A DNA stretch of 64,000 bases from Hawksworthiomyces lignivorus (Eukaryota > Ascomycota > Sordariomycetes > Ophiostomatales > Ophiostomataceae), in contig NTMA01000024.1 of NCBI GenBank assembly GCA_002917075.1, positions 62,001-126,000 of the forward strand, read 5' to 3'. How positions within the stretch are numbered: position 1 is the stretch's first letter; each line of letters opens with the position of its first letter. Positions 1 to 10,715 of the stretch are shown piece after piece. Under the pieces are notes generated by a model. The model worked only from the letters and a program-made list of their open reading frames with translations. It was not told the DNA's origin and searched no databases. Position numbers and translations under genes: made by a program.

Positions 1-1810
1 AGCCGTTCGCCATTCCGACTAGTATCCTGCACTTATTATTTGTATGCGCCACACATGTGGTTTACTGCTACTTTGGGCCATTCTCGATTTTCCTACACCG
101 CGTAAAGAGACGTGAGAGAGTGCTGATGTGCCTCTATTCCAAAGGTGGAGTGAAGTGGAGTAATTCCGATCGGCGCCGAGATTGGACGGCAAGATCGACA
201 CCAGTGTTACTCCGTAAAGAAAAAGAGAAAGGAAAAGGAAGATCAATGGAGAAGGGATAGACCCTTCCGTATCGCCTGTGTAATGTGTATCTCGCAATAT
301 TCTTCGACACTAATACTATTGTGCCTTTGGACAAGGTCGCGGATGGAGAAAGGTCGGGTAGCAAGGAGGCTCTAAAGCCACCAAAGCCAGGCCAAAATGT
401 TCGGCTTCGCAGAGCGGATTTGGCTGCCTCCTTGATTCTTTGGCGTACATGGTGTTTTGTCCTGGCTGTGTGTCTGGGCTCTTTCTTTGTTCGTTATGAA
501 GCGCCTCGTGCACCTGGTTTTTCATACCGCGTCTTGTCGCCGTGGCCCCCATTCCACCTCACATGGCATTGATTGGAAAGCTAGACACGAGTACGCGTGT
601 GCCCGTTCTTTTCCTTCTTTCACATCTACACGACTGGAACTCTATCTGAAAATACTTACATCATACAGTGTCTTCCCAGTGTTTCGTCCATGTTGCCGTC
701 CTCCTAGTTGCGCGACCCACCTTCAGCCCCGTCGCGCCGGCATGTTTTTCGATGAAGAGCTTCTTTGTTCATTCCAGCGGAGGGAGGGGCAAAATGCATA
801 AAAAAGAATATAGGGCAAGGCACTTTGGCATAAATGACAGCTTTTTGAATTTCCAAGAAACAGAGACCGTAAATGCCCCAGTCACCGACAACTGAGAATG
901 CAACAAGCAACATAAGAATCCACGAAACGGCCTTTTGTGCAAGAACGGGATGCGTCATGGCGGATTGGCGCTATAGGGCTAGTTTAAGTCCTAGGCGCAA
1001 CAACTTGTACACCGGTACTCTTGCTGGAAAGACTCGGTCGCCAGCAAACTGAACGGCGAGATGGCGCACACAATGAGACAATTTAAAAACGAGAGAACAT
1101 GCTCCAAGTCGATTGTGTTCTTAGCTCTGAATAGGCACGGAGTGGTTGTCTGCTTTGGCTAGGTTACATTGTCTTCTAAAGAAGTACTGTAAGGGCGTCA
1201 TGGGGTCAACAGCATTAGTTACGTCCCCCGTAAAAAGGGTCCCAGGAACGCTAGGGTGAAGGGGCGTTCGGGAGTCTGCAGTACCAGTGCCGCAAATCCT
1301 ACCATTCAAAAAGCTTGGCATGAGACTAACAAGCATCAAGCTGGAGCCTCGCTCCGTCAAGACAAAGCCATTTTCACGAGCCTCGTCCCGACGAGTCTGT
1401 TTTCTACGCTGCTACGCCCATATTAAGCAATCTGGCAGCGATGGGAATATTTCGACTGTTGTGAATCGAAGGAAAGTGGACTCGACTTTGGTGATGCACC
1501 CGATGCGGACCAACACGCGAACAGAACATCAAAGAAATTGGGCCGCGCAGGGGATATCAAAGAAAGAAAAAGAAAAAGTGTTGGAAAGAATAAAGAAAGT
1601 TAATACGATGGGAAACAAAATTTCCTGCTTGCGTCTCAGGTGCTGAGAACTCATTCTATGCGTGATATTTTCACATGTGTCGCAAAGTCAAAATGGACAA
1701 GTAAATTGCTAGAAAGAAAACTATCGTAATCTCTCATCGACAGGTCTGCTGAGTGTGGCAGTCGTAAAATATATATCTGACGAGCTGCTTGAAAGAGCAT
1801 AGATATCACA
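1..1810. other. 5' flank, no gene supported
   Basis: Only short, unconserved-looking open frames on both strands. The last 50 bases contain an AT-rich TATA-like run (about 1766-1777) about 35 bases before the ATG at 1811, which could serve the following gene. I see no RNA gene, repeat array or spliced coding exon here. Confidence 0.6.
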
Positions 1811-3703
1811 ATGGCGCACACCTACGAGCAAGGCTTTGATCCTCACGCCCACCGCGCCGGGTATCTTCCTGGAAGCAATTATGCACTGCCGTATCTGTCG
1901 CGGTTCTCAAAGGCGGCTGCCACCAGCCCGCAAGACCTCGCTCTGCTACAACACGTGAACTGCAGCTTCCTGTCGACGGCGGGTGTGCCACCAACTCTGC
2001 TCGCCCTCAAGCAGCATGCACAGTCGCTAGCCTACCTGATCTCCATACTGGACCCGCACGGCCGCGACGAGGATGCCGTTGAGGTATTGCTCGGGCAGGC
2101 AGAGGCGGAATCCCAAGCCAGCGCGGGCATGAAGACCGGCGCTGGCAAGGACGGATCCGACGGCATGCTCCACAGCCTCGTGGCAGGACCAAGGAACGCA
2201 AGTTCTTCGGCCACCTCTTCGTCTGCGGCTGTCGTGCTGACGAATCCCTTTGACTGGCTTGACCTCACGACGCCCTATACCAACGACGCTGACCCAGACC
2301 ACCATCGTCCGCTCCACGACCTGCTCAACGAGGTCCAGGCCCACCACGACGTCCTTGGAACAACGTATCGCTGTCCGTTGGAGACCTACCCCGCGCGCAA
2401 CGCAGGCCCGTACGTCCGGAGCGGCGGGGTCAGCCAAAAGAAGGGGAAGGGCAAGGAACACGACGAGAACAGTGCCGACGGCGGCCCCGCGCCGCTCCTG
2501 CGTCCGTACGCCAACAGCCACCACAGCCTGCTGATGCACGCCAACATGTGCCTCGAGCGCCTCGACCACGAGTACGCGCCGGCCGGCGGGCTCCTATCGC
2601 TACTGCCGACGGGAACGATCGGAAAAGACGGCCAAGGCGACCGTGATAGCGAGAGCAGCGAGCCGGCCGACCTGCGGGCGGCCCGCAACTCCGTCGTGGG
2701 CCAGTGGCTCATCTTCACGCAGCAGCTCGTGGGCCGCATGCACGAGCTGGAGATCGCCTACGCCAACGCCGTTGGCGCGCTGGCCGGCGAGATGGTGCTG
2801 GCGCCGCTGCTGCGGGAGAGCGCTGCGCTGCAGGCCGGCGGCTGGCTGCCGCAGGCCAGCGCAGAGGCGCAGATCGCGGGCGCTGCTGCTACTGCTGCCA
2901 TCGCCGCCACCGCGGACAGAGGGGACGGTGAGGCGCTGCCTGCGGTCTCCACGATGCCCCAGCAGCGCTGGATCCTGGTCAATGCCGGGCACGACGTGTG
3001 GTCGCTGCTGCACGACAAGCTAGACCGGGCAGCGGCCCAGGACGCGGCGCAGGCGGCCGTGCACCGGCGGCAGGGCGTGATGGGCGAGCGGGGCGTGGCG
3101 CCCGCAGCAGGCAGCGAAGCAAGCACAGCCGGCGCAGCAGCCGCCGCGCAGTCCGCCAACCACCTCGTCTACATCGACGTCAGCACGCGATTCTACCGGC
3201 CAGTCACGCTCACACAGACCAGTGGCGACGGCGATCGCAATGCCGGCAACATCAGTGTCGCAGCGGCCCCGCGTGGTCCTCTTTTTGTCTGCCCAGCCTG
3301 GTCCGAACACCCGAGTCTCCAGCCGGCCGCCATTCGCCTCGAGACGCAGCCGGCCACGGCGGCAGTGGCGGAGGAGGAGGATTCGATGGAGCACTCCCCT
3401 TTCGAGGCTATGCCCGCCAACGCATCCGCATCCGCAGCGCGGCCTCGGCCCCATGCCTCCGCCTCTGCCCTCGAGAAGCGCTACGACCACCAGCTGCGCG
3501 CGGCAGCCCGTCTCGCGCGCGACAACGCCCGCCTCGCCGCCAAGCTCGACAAGCGCACCCGCACGCTGCGGCTGCTCCAGCAGGACCACGCGCGCCTGCG
3601 GGCCCTGAACGCGGACCTCCAGGCAGCAACAGCGGCGACGGCAGTGGCGGCGGCAGACAGTGTGCGCAGAGGTGGAGCCGGGCCAAGATGGGGACCACGA
3701 TGA
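1811..3703 (+). CDS. hypothetical coiled-coil protein, 630 aa
   Basis: Uninterrupted ATG-started frame of 630 residues with strong GC-rich third-position bias, so very probably a real single-exon gene. I do not recognise the family. An N-terminal helical block (about residues 25-100) is followed by an Ala/Ser-rich linker, then a block around 285-340 that reads as long amphipathic helices (contains VVGQWLIFTQQLVGRMHELE) and a block near 388 (WILVNAGHDVWSLLHDKLD). The C-terminal 552-612 is an Arg/Ala/Leu-rich heptad-like coiled coil (KRYDHQLRAAARLARDNARL). There are no membrane segments and no signal peptide, so it is probably intracellular, perhaps an oligomerising scaffold; that role is inference. 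Ala-rich stretches around 355-365 and 430-445 look like low-complexity expansions. Confidence 0.8.
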   Translation: MAHTYEQGFDPHAHRAGYLPGSNYALPYLSRFSKAAATSPQDLALLQHVNCSFLSTAGVPPTLLALKQHAQSLAYLISILDPHGRDEDAVEVLLGQAEAESQASAGMKTGAGKDGSDGMLHSLVAGPRNASSSATSSSAAVVLTNPFDWLDLTTPYTNDADPDHHRPLHDLLNEVQAHHDVLGTTYRCPLETYPARNAGPYVRSGGVSQKKGKGKEHDENSADGGPAPLLRPYANSHHSLLMHANMCLERLDHEYAPAGGLLSLLPTGTIGKDGQGDRDSESSEPADLRAARNSVVGQWLIFTQQLVGRMHELEIAYANAVGALAGEMVLAPLLRESAALQAGGWLPQASAEAQIAGAAATAAIAATADRGDGEALPAVSTMPQQRWILVNAGHDVWSLLHDKLDRAAAQDAAQAAVHRRQGVMGERGVAPAAGSEASTAGAAAAAQSANHLVYIDVSTRFYRPVTLTQTSGDGDRNAGNISVAAAPRGPLFVCPAWSEHPSLQPAAIRLETQPATAAVAEEEDSMEHSPFEAMPANASASAARPRPHASASALEKRYDHQLRAAARLARDNARLAAKLDKRTRTLRLLQQDHARLRALNADLQAATAATAVAAADSVRRGGAGPRWGPR

Positions 3704-4042
3704 GCACAAAGCGCGGAGATTTTCCCTAGGTCCTTGCGGGTTCAGAAACATGTGTATTTCGTTGGACAGCTCTCAAACATGGGCAGCTTCCACGTGTGAT
3801 CCATTTAGCAGGGGCTGCCCTGGTCTCGACAGACCCGCTGGACGATGTTGGGTTAGTTTGTGTATACAAACGAGTTGGTACTACATGTATGTATATAACT
3901 CGTATGACTTCGCTTGCTGAGCGCCCAAGCGGTGAGACAAGAGAGTCCCAAACTTCATTGTCGAAAGGGACCGGTGAGCTCTCACATCCACCTTGACGAC
4001 GAAATTTGATTAATTGGGTGGAGAGATGGCTTGGAGTGCACT

Positions 4043-4088
<46 letters not shown>

Positions 4089-5685
4089 GCTCTCTTTTTC
4101 ACAAAATACGAGTTCTGTTCTCCTTATTTCTGTTCACCTTTTCCTACATGGCAAATGCCCGCTGTCCTCTTCTTGTACATATGCTTACATGACTAGTTAC
4201 ATCTTACCTGTCAAAGCTGCACGTCAATGTCTCCCGTCTTGTATTCCCTTCTCGTTTTCCCATCTCCTCGGGTTTTGTCTTCATCTTTTTGTCTTGCCTC
4301 AGTTTCTTTTCTTCTCTTCCAGAAAATTGATTCCGAAGTAATAAGCCTTTCGTTTCTTACACAATCATCCCTGTAACCAGCACGAATTTTCGCGCGCAAT
4401 GAAGATACTTGGCGTAATTTATCAGAGAAAGCCCCTGCTGCAGAGACGTGACGACGGAAGCCATGTGAATTTCCTTTTGTTCAACCAGTCAGTACTTTAT
4501 TGCGATGGAGTAAATATCTGCATGCAACACCCGCTGATCACCTTCGGGGCTAGATTGTGTAATTTAATTGGCCTTCGCGCTATGGAATTGGAGAGGCATG
4601 CGATCCACTCCCACCCGTTACCCCGACAACTGTCACATCAAAACAACCCTTTCCGGACTCACCTCCCTCCCCCGTCTTACACGGATACAGTGGTTCCACC
4701 GCCATATGGATCCCCTACACCTCCTCTGTTTGCTCCATAACGCCCCAGAATTGCTGTAATTCTCAGCACATGCACCTTCTATCGCACCAACGCCAGTCTC
4801 GACCTTTCGTGATTGTTGACATGGGTCCTTGATATAGCAATCTGCGGAGGAGGGGAAATATTCGTCTCGTCCATCGACAGCGATATCCGAAGCTCTGGCC
4901 ACTCTCTCTTATTTCCCTTCAACGTTATCAACGGAGCTTCCAAAACCTGGTCTGACGATCCCTGTCTTTCCACTTACTGAAGAACTCCCCCGCCTCATAC
5001 AGCGAACAGGCAGCACCATTTCGCTTGACGGGAGTAGTTCTTCATCTCTTATTATTGTTATTATCGTTCTTATATTATTTCGCTGATCGAGATAATTAAG
5101 TGACCTTAAACTTCTCTCCCTCTGGTTGCCTTTGTTTGGTTGAGCTATTAGTCTTCTGTCGGTCAAGATCATACAAGACGACGTTCATCCCTCCAGCAGT
5201 TTCTTTTGCCTCGTCTTCTTTCCCTCCTTTCTTCTTGTTCTTCTGCATTTGCCTTTGCAGTCCCTGCCTATCTGGCAGTCGTCCTTCCACGAACTCTCTC
5301 TGCTCTGACTTGCTCTACTAGACAGCCTACGCCTCAGGCGGACAAGCAATGGCCCGTTGATTTGGACGGCGAGCCGCTGTATAGGAGAGCGCAAGAGATA
5401 GGGACAGGGAAAGGAAGAGCCAGAGAGATTGCATCACGAGAAAGGACCAGAAAGGGCAAAGTTTGGAGGCCTTTCTTATTCTTCTTCAAGAGAATGGAAA
5501 GTCTCCGATAAAGCAGCAGAAGGGAGACAAAGTCTAGAATTGGTCTACGACTTGGTGCGCGAACAAGGAACAGCTCTCTTCTTGATACTACGCGAACGGA
5601 GTTCACTCCTGCCTCGGGCTACTGACGCTGTCCTATCGAACGTTATTGTACACACGACAACTAATCCCCCTCCAAAATATACGAA
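3704..5685. other. intergenic/leader region with T-tract
   Basis: No coding gene supported. It contains a 44-base T run (4044-4087) and then a C/T-rich stretch (about 5100-5320) typical of fungal promoter or 5' leader DNA, leading into the kelch gene at 5686. Short open frames here are low-complexity translations of pyrimidine runs. Confidence 0.6.
4044..4087 (+). repeat. poly(T) tract, 44 nt
   Basis: Uninterrupted run of T on the strand that codes the downstream kelch gene. It is the longest homopolymer in the window. Confidence 0.95.
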
Positions 5686-8600
5686 ATGGCGGTGCCCACG
5701 ACAGGTGGCCTCACGGGTCGCCGCATTACAGCCTCCTACGGCCCTATGGCTGCCTGGTCGCCAGTTGCGGCAGCTACATATCTGATCTTCCAGCTTCTAC
5801 CGCGGGTCTCCGCATCTGCAGCATCTTCCCCGGCCGTTTTCCCTTACACACCCACGACCATCTTAGTCCCCAGCAGCAACACCAGCATTGTTTACATTTT
5901 CTCTCCAGACAATAGCGGTCACGTAGAACTGCTATCCGTCGACATCTCCTCACCAGTCTCTTCATCGAGCAGCATCGAGACACTTGCTCCGAGCGTACCG
6001 TTCTTGCCGGGCAATGACCAAGAGAACACATCCTCTGCGTTCACCGCCACCGTTGAGTCTAATGGCACCATTATCATTTTCGCTGGCGAATGCTCTCCTA
6101 GTGCCTCGGACAACAGCACGGTTTGGACATACGTCCCTGACAACTCCACGTCTCAGCCGTCTTCAATTTCCAAATGGGCCAACACTCCGCTTTCGTTGAC
6201 AGGCCCTCAGTCCGGGCCATGGTTCCTAGGAGGCAGCGTGGCCTTTTCTAACCAGCTGATGCCAACCCCTCCAAATTCCACATTATACATCTATGGCGGC
6301 ATGTGCCCATCTGCTGAGCTGCCTACTGCGACAGCTTCCGCGTCTCCCGGTTCTACCTCCATCACCGCCGCCAACTGGCAAGGCCGTGCCTCTTACTCAA
6401 ACAAGATGCTGAAGCTCGTACCATCAAATGACTCATACACTCCCTCTCTTGTCTCGACCAAGGGTCCACCCATTGCTGAGGCCGGCTTCACTTTTACGCA
6501 GCTGCTGCCTTCGCTGGCCAAGCATTCTGGGGTTGTGACACAGCAGGTGAACAGCGTTCTGTTGGGCGGCCACACCGAAACGGCTTTTATCAACATGAGC
6601 ACAGCTGCCATCTGGAGCCTGCCCGAAGAAACGTGGTCGTTCGTATCGATTGCCAACCCGTCATCGACATCGACTCCAAACACCGAGCTTGCAGTTTTAC
6701 GGAAAGCAAGTGTGCCAGCAACGGATGCTCCTGACAGTCGCTCCGGACACACGGCCGTCTTAAGCGAGGACGGCAATTCCATAGTCGTGCTTGGTGGTTG
6801 GGTTGGCGATGTTACCCAGGCAGCTGATCCTCAGCTGGCCGTCCTCGAAATGGGACCTGATTACGGTCAGTGGCAGTGGTTGATTCCTTCTCAGCAGCCC
6901 TCGGGCACAGGCATGTACGGTCACGGAGCTGCTCTGCTCCCTGGCAATGTGATGATGGTATACGGCGGTTACAATATCACGCCCTCCACATCAGCGAAAC
7001 TTATCAAGAGGCAGTCGTCTTCCACTGGAAGCGGCCTTATGTTTTTCAACCTTACTAGTCTCTCGTGGTCCACAGATTACACGAACCCAAATCAGGCTAC
7101 GTCAACCTCGCTGACTGCGCCGAAATACTCGGCATCCTCCACTTCCGCCTCCAAGATTGGCCTTGGCGTTGGCCTGGGCTTGGGTATTCCACTGGCGCTG
7201 CTGGTTCTTGTTTTGCTCTTCCGTAGCTGCCGGCGCAGAAATCGTGAGCGTCGTCAGCGCAACGAGGCTGTGCGCGCTCTCGCGCAAGACCATAATCAAT
7301 TTCTGAACGGGGACGATGAGATGATTGAGAGTGGCAGTCCCGCTGACCTTCCATTTCACTGGGGCCCGCAAGATGCCCGCAGGCTGTATACCGGCGGCCA
7401 TGATCCCTACAATGTTGGACCGCGGTCTCTCGGGTTCGAGTCGCTCCGTGGCACAAAGTCCAGCCCGGCATTTCCCAGCTACTCGCAAAGTCCCAGCAGC
7501 GAGGGCATAGATGATTGGAACATTCCAGACGGAGGGCTCTCTAGTGGCACGAGTCTAAGAAAACCGCCGAGAAATGTTGCTCGTGGATTGTACCAGCCAA
7601 CGACCATTAACGATTATGACAATCTCCTTTCGATGAGCGGCGCCGCAGGTGGGGCTTCTGGCAGCGGCAGCAATATTGGTATCCATCCCATATATGAAGC
7701 CGACGAAGAGGATGAAGATGCAGAGCACGAAAGGCGAGGTCAGACAGGAGCAGCCGCCGGGACTGCTGCATCAACTGGGCGGTCCATCAGTCCTGAAACG
7801 GAAGAACTGTCGGACCCGTTTCTCACGCCAACGTCCATATCGGTGGCTGCCAGCGCTGCGCGTCCACCATACGCTAGTGTGCTTGGGCCAAACACGGTCC
7901 ATCTCGATCCGTTTGTGAGAAATACGCCGAGCCCCGGGGCCGATGCTTCCCGCTCACGCATTCCAAGATTGAATGTAACGAGCGGTGATGCTGCCATGGG
8001 AGAAGCCAGAGAACCACCAACAACTGCCGCTGCTGGAGGTGCGGCTGCTGGTCAGGACCGCGACGTGCAGGAATGGGTAGCTGGTCTAGAAATTGAAGAC
8101 TTGTTGTTTGCAGCCCCTCTTCCGGGTGCTACCGCTGCTGTTGCTGCTTCTGTCTCACCTGCGCCGGGTCAGATGCGCCCTGGCGGTTCTTCGTCGGGAG
8201 TATCATCGTCCCAACAACGTGGAAGAGCGTCACCGGGCCTTGGCCACGGCCTCAGTCTCCGGTCCAAGGCAAGCGGCGGCGGTGGAAGTCCAACACGGCC
8301 CGGCTTTTTTGGTGCCGGCACAGCTGCCGCAGCAGCGGCCGTAGCTGGGGCGGTGGCAGGCGTGACAGGAGGCTGGGGCGCCAGCGACGACGAGGCACGG
8401 ACGGACAGCAATCTCTCGGACCGAAGTGCTTTCACGTTCCTCTCCCGGACTACGAGCTCTCGCTCACGCTTAGGAGCAGCCGGACCGTACGCTATGCCCG
8501 ACGCTAAGGCGGTAAACAGCGACTCAAGCTCAGCAAGCTTCAACACGGCGCCCTCAGGGTTCCATTCTCTCCGTGCCGAGGGGCCGGCGTTGCTGTATGG

Positions 8601-10239
8601 AAAGGGCCACAAGAATGGCAGCAGTGCTGGCGGCAGCATCGGCGAGAGGAGTGCATTTGGTGCTGGCACCAACAGCAGCGACGGCAGCGTCCGCGGAGGC
8701 GCCATCTCTCCGACAGGCTATAACACCGGCGCGCCGCAGCCGTTGCCGTCGCAAGGAACGATGGTAGCTGGAGAGCGGCTCGAGCAGGCACCGCCATTCG
8801 GCGAATATACCGGCGCAGGCTACGGGCCAGATTACCGCCACAACCAAGGCATCGCCCATGAAGAAGACGAAAGCACCACCCTCACTGGTAGTCCGAGCAA
8901 GTCCAAAGGCCGCCGCACCTGGATGGGCAGCATAATGCGCATCTTCAGCCCTAGCTCCCAGATGAACGCCATGACTCAAAGTGCATTGGCAGACGACATG
9001 TTGCCGGAGAGCAGCATAGGCACGGGTGTCCAGCAGGGACCTGGCCTCACGGCACATGCGACGCTGCTCCGGCGCAAGCAGGGCCGCGCGGACTGGGAAG
9101 CCACGCAGGTGCGCGAAGAGGAGAAGACGGCAGCGGGTGCGCTCAGGGCAGGACGAAGCGCAAGCATGGGATCGGTGGGTGGTCGTGCTATCAGCCGCGC
9201 CCATCGCACGGCTTCCGGCACAGGCGGCCCCTCAGTATCCGGCATCGCGGCTGACGGCCGCGTAGGAGCTGGTCGGCGAGATGGCAGCGGCAAATCGGAT
9301 GACTGGGATGTCGAGAAGTCCGCAGAGGATCGGGTCGTCCAGATTATGTTTACGATGCCGCGGGACCAGCAGCTGCGCGTTGTAAATGCAGAGGTGGAGC
9401 ACGAAGACGACGATGCCGATGCTTCGACTGTGAATTCGATTGTGCGACCGCACGGCTACGACAAAGGCGTTGATGGCGTGGAGAGCGGTACAAAAACGAT
9501 AGACGATGACCTGGGAGGCTTGTCTGCTCCGCCGCCGCCACCTGTGCTCCAGCGGCCCCTGCAGTCATACGTATCGCCATCTTCCCTGATGGACCTGGAC
9601 GACTACCGGCCAGCTCCGCTGCAAGTTACAAAGAAGGTGTCGAGCGAATTCCACGACCATGATGAACAGCTACGACTAATGCAGGACGAGTTGAGAGAAT
9701 CTAGGCAGATGCTGCGGGAGCGAGGGACCCTCAAATCCTGGTCGTTGGACGAAAATGAGGAGGTACACGAGGATGAAGCAACGGCAGTGCATATTAACAA
9801 AGGCAAGATAGTCGATGTGGGTTGGATGGATACGAGTGAGCTTCCGCCACGGCCAGTAACTCCGGAAAATAAGATGGTCGGCGAAAAACCGGCGGCATCC
9901 GCCGCTCAGGCGCAGACGCTGATGACCAAGACACCAGCACAGACAACTACGCCAGTCATGGTGCAAGGAAGGGGAACAGCAACGCCAACCAGCGTAATGA
10001 CGCCAGCTAGGCCTGCGGCCGCCTTCCGGACTCCAACTAAGACGTCTTCCTATGACTCACTGTCGACAAATACATCGACGCACACACCACGGAGATCAGG
10101 ACGACGAGGTACCCTTGGTGGAGAAACACTTCTCGGATCTCCGGCGGCGGCAGAAGCAGCAAACATCATCAAGAGGCCTCCGGGATTTGTGCTGGACATG
10201 GTGGAAAGGATCGAGACGGCAACGCCGCCGAATGCGTGA
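5686..10239 (+). CDS. kelch-repeat single-pass membrane protein, 1517 aa
   Basis: Single open exon of 1517 codons. The N-terminus has a hydrophobic signal-like stretch (about residues 21-45; Met21 is an alternative start that would give a more typical signal peptide). The ectodomain (about 50-485) shows beta-propeller/kelch signatures: IIFAGE near 125, LYIYGGM near 200, VLLGGH near 290, RSGHTAVL then IVVLGGW near 355-370, and GHGAALLPGNVMMVYGGY near 410-428. It has many N-glycosylation sequons. A Gly/Leu-rich transmembrane segment at about 490-512 (GLGVGLGLGIPLALLVLVLL) is followed by a basic stop-transfer CRRRNRERR. The remaining ~1000 residues are a Ser/Gly/Ala-rich cytoplasmic tail with a more ordered patch near 1216 (VVQIMFTMPRDQQLRVV) and a short coiled coil near 1325. 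This architecture (kelch ectodomain, TM, long tail) occurs in filamentous ascomycetes. A cell-wall or surface-sensing role is inference. Confidence 0.85.
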   Translation: MAVPTTGGLTGRRITASYGPMAAWSPVAAATYLIFQLLPRVSASAASSPAVFPYTPTTILVPSSNTSIVYIFSPDNSGHVELLSVDISSPVSSSSSIETLAPSVPFLPGNDQENTSSAFTATVESNGTIIIFAGECSPSASDNSTVWTYVPDNSTSQPSSISKWANTPLSLTGPQSGPWFLGGSVAFSNQLMPTPPNSTLYIYGGMCPSAELPTATASASPGSTSITAANWQGRASYSNKMLKLVPSNDSYTPSLVSTKGPPIAEAGFTFTQLLPSLAKHSGVVTQQVNSVLLGGHTETAFINMSTAAIWSLPEETWSFVSIANPSSTSTPNTELAVLRKASVPATDAPDSRSGHTAVLSEDGNSIVVLGGWVGDVTQAADPQLAVLEMGPDYGQWQWLIPSQQPSGTGMYGHGAALLPGNVMMVYGGYNITPSTSAKLIKRQSSSTGSGLMFFNLTSLSWSTDYTNPNQATSTSLTAPKYSASSTSASKIGLGVGLGLGIPLALLVLVLLFRSCRRRNRERRQRNEAVRALAQDHNQFLNGDDEMIESGSPADLPFHWGPQDARRLYTGGHDPYNVGPRSLGFESLRGTKSSPAFPSYSQSPSSEGIDDWNIPDGGLSSGTSLRKPPRNVARGLYQPTTINDYDNLLSMSGAAGGASGSGSNIGIHPIYEADEEDEDAEHERRGQTGAAAGTAASTGRSISPETEELSDPFLTPTSISVAASAARPPYASVLGPNTVHLDPFVRNTPSPGADASRSRIPRLNVTSGDAAMGEAREPPTTAAAGGAAAGQDRDVQEWVAGLEIEDLLFAAPLPGATAAVAASVSPAPGQMRPGGSSSGVSSSQQRGRASPGLGHGLSLRSKASGGGGSPTRPGFFGAGTAAAAAAVAGAVAGVTGGWGASDDEARTDSNLSDRSAFTFLSRTTSSRSRLGAAGPYAMPDAKAVNSDSSSASFNTAPSGFHSLRAEGPALLYGKGHKNGSSAGGSIGERSAFGAGTNSSDGSVRGGAISPTGYNTGAPQPLPSQGTMVAGERLEQAPPFGEYTGAGYGPDYRHNQGIAHEEDESTTLTGSPSKSKGRRTWMGSIMRIFSPSSQMNAMTQSALADDMLPESSIGTGVQQGPGLTAHATLLRRKQGRADWEATQVREEEKTAAGALRAGRSASMGSVGGRAISRAHRTASGTGGPSVSGIAADGRVGAGRRDGSGKSDDWDVEKSAEDRVVQIMFTMPRDQQLRVVNAEVEHEDDDADASTVNSIVRPHGYDKGVDGVESGTKTIDDDLGGLSAPPPPPVLQRPLQSYVSPSSLMDLDDYRPAPLQVTKKVSSEFHDHDEQLRLMQDELRESRQMLRERGTLKSWSLDENEEVHEDEATAVHINKGKIVDVGWMDTSELPPRPVTPENKMVGEKPAASAAQAQTLMTKTPAQTTTPVMVQGRGTATPTSVMTPARPAAAFRTPTKTSSYDSLSTNTSTHTPRRSGRRGTLGGETLLGSPAAAEAANIIKRPPGFVLDMVERIETATPPNA

Positions 10240-10715
10240 ATATGGGGATAGAAGGGAGATGTTAGTATACGATATATGGAAGGATGTAGGGTTGTTTACT
10301 TGTTTCGCGTATGAAGGCGAGTTTTGCAGGGTTTTTACTTTTTGTACAGTACATTTTATAACTTTATAGCGTTTATTATGCCAAAGACCTACTTTCGTTA
10401 AAGTTTTGAGAGCAATCAACGATTTTATTCTCGAGTCCTGAGTTGATGAATGAAACATGGCATTATTATTTCTTTCTAAGGTGAAAGATCCCACGAAATA
10501 TGTCTATTAGACAAAAAGCTCCATGAACGCCGTGCTTGATGCTTCGTATCCAGAAAGCCCTATGTCTCCGTTTCTCTCCTTGCTCCCTACGTGCTGGATA
10601 AGAGCAAATTGATATTCTACAGAACAAAACAAAGACAACTAAAGTGATGAAGTTGAGTCAAATAAATCGAAGTAAAGAGGTCGGAATTCAGCCGAGCCAT
10701 TTTTCTCGCCCCCCT
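10240..10715. other. intergenic between convergent genes
   Basis: This 476-base AT-rich spacer separates the 3' ends of the kelch gene (+) and the phosphodiesterase gene (-). It presumably holds both 3' UTRs and poly(A) signals. Nothing else is recognised. Confidence 0.7.

Noticed and set aside
3020..3751. 243-codon frames on both strands over the 630-aa gene
   Set aside because: GC-rich shadow frames; Arg/Gly/Pro-rich composition with no ordered blocks.
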